Assembly: GCF_007565055.1 (NCBI RefSeq)
Contig: NC_044557.1
Coordinates: 78,564,595 to 78,628,594 of the forward strand
DNA from: Rhinopithecus roxellana
Taxonomy: Eukaryota > Chordata > Mammalia > Primates > Cercopithecidae
Direction: 5' to 3'
DNA length: 64,000 nucleotides
Shown here: in pieces, positions 60,353 through 64,000 of the stretch
How the letters are laid out: each line of letters starts with the position of its first letter
How positions within the stretch are numbered: position 1 is the stretch's first letter
Made by a program: the position numbers and the translations under genes
Notes under the pieces: generated by a model
The model's input: the letters and a program-made list of their open reading frames with translations, nothing else
Told to the model about the DNA's origin: nothing
Database searches by the model: none

Positions 60353-60429
60353 TTTTTACTTTTATTTATTTTTATTGTGTCCATCTCCCCAACCCCCAAC
60401 ACCAGGGCTGGGAAGGAGCTAATGCAATG

Positions 60430-60710
60430 ACTCGGGAAGGGGAACATCACACACTAGGGCCTATCATGGGGGGGGGGGGGGGAGGGGGGAGTGATTGCAT
60501 TGGGGAGTTTTACATGATATAAATGATGAATTGATGGGTGCTGACTGAGTTGATGAGTGCAGCACACCAACATGGCGCAAGTATACATATGTAACAAACC
60601 TGCACGTTATGCACATGTACCCTAGAACTTGAAGTATAATAAAAATAAAAAAAGAAAAGAAAAAATAAAAATAAATAAAAATAAAAAAATTAAAAAATTA
60701 AAAAAAAATG
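60430..60710 (+). mobile_element. Short, young L1PA 3' end with long A-rich tail
   Basis: 5'-truncated to about 220 bp of 3' UTR: 'gggaaggggaacatcacaca', a G15-A-G6 tract (60468-60489), 'cagcacaccaacatggcgca', 'acatatgtaacaaacctgca' and 'tagaacttgaagtataataa', then an A/AAAT-rich tail to 60710. Confidence 0.95.
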
Positions 60711-60894
60711 ACCAATTTAGTCTAATGTTTCCTGGATGAATCATCAATATTTAAAATAATTTGAAATAATGGAGAAATTAATAGAAAATACAAAAATCCA
60801 TGTTCATCAGGATATGAAATGATACAAGGCTCCTGGTAGGGATCCAAACAAGATTCTTGAATGGCAAAGAAAAGTCTGTAATATTCTAAGGTGG

Positions 60895-61138
60895 TTGAGG
60901 TCAGGAGATCGAGACCATCCTGGCTAACACGGTGAAACCCCGTCTCTACTAAAAAATACAAAAAACTAGCCGGGTGAGGTGGCGGGAGCCTGTAGTCCCA
61001 GCTACTCGGGAGGCTGAGGCAGGAGAATGGCGTAAACCCGGAAGGTGGAGCTTGCAGTGAGCTGAGATCCGGCCACTGCACTCCAGCCTGGGTGACAGAG
61101 CGAGACTCCATCTCAAAAAAAAAAAAAAAAAAAAAAAA
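60895..61138 (+). mobile_element. 5'-truncated AluY with cercopithecid-type variants
   Basis: Begins mid-left-arm at 'gttgaggtcaggagatcgag' and ends in a pure A-tail (61115-61138). It has 'tagccgggtgaggtggcggg' and 'gagatccggccactgcac', variants I associate with Old World monkey AluY. Confidence 0.93.
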
Positions 61139-61739
61139 GAATTGTTTCTGCATCCCAACAGGGAAAATGTTGTAAAATCTTGAGTCCCGAATTTGAGAAG
61201 TTACTAGACAACAGAGGAGTTCCTAGACAAAGATACATTATTTTTACTTAAAAAGTAAAGTATAATCAATGGAAGTATCTAACTTTTCTATTCCAGGTTT
61301 CCCATTTTACTTTATCAGAAAGGGAAAGCAATGTTTACATACATTATTAGAATTCAGTGTTCTTTCTTCAGCAATTGGAAGTTGTGCCATATTTCATTAA
61401 GAAAGGTATAGCTATCTTATCAACTTAAAATTAAATAAATCCAGAATCCTCTATGCCATTCTGCTTTTTTAAAGCATCAATTGGATACAGTGATATCACA
61501 AACTCTGTGATACACACAAAAAGACATTCAACCCATCCTGACTGCTCTAGTGATACAATTTTCCAAACATATGAGATACTTTCAATGAGCTACCATATTG
61601 CTGTTACTAACAATCAACCAACAGAAAATTGAGCTATGACAATAGTAAATATTCTATACTTGAAATATCCTGTACACTGTGCTAGGAAAATATATGTAGG
61701 TATGTCATATTTATATTCATGTAAAAGAAGTATACGTGA
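61139..61739. other. Unassigned sequence
   Basis: Nothing recognised. Confidence 0.6.
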
Positions 61740-61870
61740 TAATTCATTTATTTCTTACAAGATGATAAGGAGTGTACTATTTTAGATGAGAAAATTGAGG
61801 CATGTAGACGTTAACCATATTATTCAGCTTCATATTTTTAGCAAGTAATATACTTTAAACTCAATCAGTG
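61740..61870 (+). repeat. MIR fragment
   Basis: 'gtactattttagatgagaaa', 'attgaggcatgtagacgtta' and 'cagcttcatatttttagcaa' match the MIR 3' half. Confidence 0.75.
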
Positions 61871-62149
61871 TAACTACAGAAATTTCCTTTAGTAAATTGT
61901 AAAAGTTTATTGTAGCTGATAGAACTATAGCATCATTGTTAAGAGCTATTATTTGAAGGACAATGTATAGCGTAAAATTATTCTGGTTTAAAAATGGATG
62001 TAAGCACAAATGTGAAAACAGGTAAAGAAATCCACTTATATTCATCTTTAAGTTAATAAATGTGTAGGTGCATCTCTAACTGATTATTTCCTATGTGACT
62101 AAAATGCAAAGTGTCCCAACTAAGATAATTATGAATAATTTCACCTCTG

Positions 62150-63028
62150 AGCATGGCTTTCATGTTCTTTTCTGTCTGTGAATAGCATCGTCATCTAACC
62201 ATATAGCTGGCTGCCCAAGACAAAATCTTTAGTGTCATCTCATCTATACTTCACGAGAAACAGTCATCAGTCAGAGTCCTGCCACTAAAATTTCTCATAC
62301 GCAGCCCTTCTTTCTAAATCCATTGCCAATTTCAGATAATCTTTTTTTTCAATCTGGGAAATTACAAATCTCTTTTACCCATTGTTCTTATGCTTCTATA
62401 ATTCATCCTTCAACCTGCTTCCAAAATCTGCTTAAAATTCAATTATATTTAGGTTCTTCTATTATCAGTAGACAGAACACATTAAATATAAAATATGCAT
62501 ACAGCATAATTCTGTTAATAATTCTAAACTATACAAATACTGAATCATTAAGTCAGACTAACACAAATACGATATCTTAGTATTAACTTTTACTACTGAT
62601 TTTACCAACACAAGAATTCCAAGGATTTCCCAGAAATGTTCTTCCAGTATAGGAAGGAAAGAGATTAAAGTCTAGCTACTGAACCTTTTCCTTCTCAGCT
62701 TCCAATCTACCTTTCTAGCCTCATCACACTCTTCACAAATATATACGCTCCAGCCTATACTTTATAAATTCCTGCAACATGATATGTTCTTTTTTATGAG
62801 TTGCTACCTGAATTTCTCTCAATTTGAAATAGTCTTTCCATTTACCTAATGTATTCCTAAGTTGAATACCAAATTCAAAGGTCATCTTATTTTCGAAAGA
62901 TGTCTCGATGCTCTTTCAAAATGAAGTATTCTCTCTCATTTTACCCTCATTCTCATAATTTGCAAGTGATATTGTCCTGTCCCACCCTCTAGATCTTAAT
63001 TTCTTCATAGGCATGCAACATTTTGTAT
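62150..63028 (+). repeat. L2 LINE fragment
   Basis: Diverged plus-orientation L2. 'atctttagtgtcatctcatc', 'ataattcatccttcaacctg', 'gagattaaagtctagctact', 'tacctttctagcctcatcac', 'acgctccagcctatacttta' and 'taatttcttcataggcatgc' are in L2 order. Confidence 0.75.
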
Positions 63029-63178
63029 CACTTTCTGTTTTCTAACTTTTATTTCAGGTTTCGGGGGTACATGTGCAGGACTGTTGTATAGGTAAACTCA
63101 TGTCACAAGAGTTTGTGGGACTGATTATTTCATCACCCAGGTACTAAGCCTAGTACCCAATAGTACCCAATAGTAATT
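63029..63178 (-). mobile_element. Very short L1 3' end, antisense
   Basis: About 150 bp of 3' UTR: 'ttttatttcaggtttcgggg', 'gtacatgtgcaggactgttg', 'ttcatcacccaggtactaag'. It contains a tandem duplication 'agtacccaat' x2 near its 5' end. Confidence 0.88.
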
Positions 63179-64000
63179 TTTTTCAATACTTTAAGTATGA
63201 ATTAAATACTATTCAATACATTTAAGTAATACTTTCAACACACATATATGACACATAATAGAGCCTGTTTTTATAAATGAATGCATCCATTAGAAATTTT
63301 CAATAGCATCAATAGTTTCTATACATTCTTACAGAGTCTGATCATTGTTTTTCCTTGTTCGAGAGTAATTAGTTCACAAGGAAATTTCATTTTTCAGATG
63401 GTTAGACACACTTCATTCTAAATTAAAAACTGGATAAATAAACTAGCATTAGAAATTATGCGATCCTTGAGTTCGAGGTTAGTGTGAAATTGCTCTTGAT
63501 GTTCATTTCTTTGTCCTTGACTTATGGTGCTTTCTTTGAATTTTCTTAGAAAGTCACGAAATATTATTTGGACAAATTCATGTATTTCCTATTTCCATGA
63601 CTGGTGGGCTTTTAAAAAAATGTCTCAGCCGAAATGAGTATGTATTAGTGCTAACAATATATAATACAATTTTCTCCATTCTGGGCCAGGTGCCAGCACC
63701 TGCAGTTTTATAAAGTTCTATAAAAGGTGCCTCACAGCTGAAGGCTTAACTACCATTTTTCTCTACAGTGTCATTATTAAAATTAATTGATATTGGCAGT
63801 GATGGCCTTTCAGTTCTTTCCGTAGGAAAGAATAAATTATTCTGTCACAAATGTCCAAAGTATTTCTCTGTGTCTTATATCATAGAAAAAATGATATAAT
63901 AATATATTTCTTTATAACTACCAGAGAAATCTTAACTGAAATGAAAACTAGTCATGAATCTTAACACGTAAAGATAATATTCTTTCAAACAAAAGGTATA
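63179..64000. other. Unassigned sequence; possible conserved block near 63610-63870
   Basis: No gene seen. 63610-63870 is repeat-free and less AT-biased, with E-box-like CAGGTG and CACCTG motifs ('ccaggtgccagcacctgc', 63688-63705). Confidence 0.5.

Noticed and set aside
60722..61158. 143-codon minus-strand frame
   Set aside because: Mostly Alu antisense reading plus a poly-Phe T-run; Alu-derived frames of this kind are common by chance.
1..64000. Possibility of a hidden host gene, tRNA, snRNA or 7SL-derived functional RNA
   Set aside because: No exon-like frames with splice sites, no tRNA-like or snRNA-like sequence noticed on either strand. Alu copies are the only 7SL-derived sequences and are all degenerate SINEs.

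Overview
The window looks like non-coding nuclear DNA of an Old World monkey (Cercopithecidae: macaque, baboon, guenon or relative). It is AT-rich and packed with Alu, LINE-1, L2, MIR and MaLR/ERVL copies of very different ages. The lineage call rests on two young AluY copies, at 24234-24546 (-) and 60895-61138 (+). They carry variants I associate with cercopithecid AluY subfamilies: a 'cttgagccaccgcgcccgg' end, a 'ctcgcctggctagcttttt' linker, and 'gagatccggccactgcac' and 'tagccgggtgaggtggcggg' on the sense copy. The near-full-length L1 is L1PA-like. I found no host protein-coding gene, no exon with splice logic, no tRNA/rRNA/snRNA gene and no CRISPR or bacterial feature. Open frames in the window are LINE-1 remnants, retroviral-like remnants, shadows of these on the other strand, or chance frames in low-complexity DNA.

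Layout. 1-13975 is AT-rich unique sequence with scattered old repeats: a THE1 solo LTR with perfect 5-bp target duplications, an MLT1-like LTR split by a polyadenylated retrocopy containing Alu sequence, three L2 pieces, an MLT2-like LTR that seeded a palindromic microsatellite, a 130-bp piggyBac-type MITE in a TTAA site, and an MLT1-like LTR split by an Alu and a THE1 LTR. 13975-21785 is an old, nearly full-length L1 (L1MA/L1PB type, minus strand) with a 2-kb repetitive 5' UTR and a THE1 LTR inside its ORF1. 21785-24966 is mostly unique with one ancient L1 end and a young AluY. 24982-31128 is a near-complete L1PA-like element (minus strand) with recognisable target duplications, a broken ORF1, an endonuclease domain split by frameshifts, an intact 911-codon reverse-transcriptase/Cys-rich frame and an ORF0-like antisense start. 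31144-43633 holds unique AT-rich DNA, four more 5'-truncated L1 fragments, AluY/AluS/AluJ copies and a MIR. 43634-48368 is a nested retroelement stack: an MLT2A-type LTR with its primer-binding site, then a THE1 provirus (LTR-internal-LTR), itself split by an L1 with the 5' inversion typical of twin priming. 48369-56040 is mainly unique, with an ERV1-type LTR, a head-to-head pair of L1 3' portions and an unclassified repeat-like block. 56040-59745 is an old plus-strand L1M split by an Alu and a Tigger-type DNA transposon. The rest holds an Alu, a short young L1 3' end with a G15 run, a truncated AluY, a MIR, an L2 and an L1 stub.

There is no operon or pathway here. The interactions are insertional: each element records a retrotransposition or transposition into an older one, so relative ages can be read from the nesting. 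I did not find evidence for an undescribed biological system. The most informative items are the nested THE1/L1 locus, the Alu-containing retrocopy, the piggyBac MITE, the head-to-head L1 pair, the ORF0-like frame and several repeat-free blocks that could be conserved non-coding elements. Family names come from recall of consensus sequences, not from a database search, so subfamily assignments are approximate.
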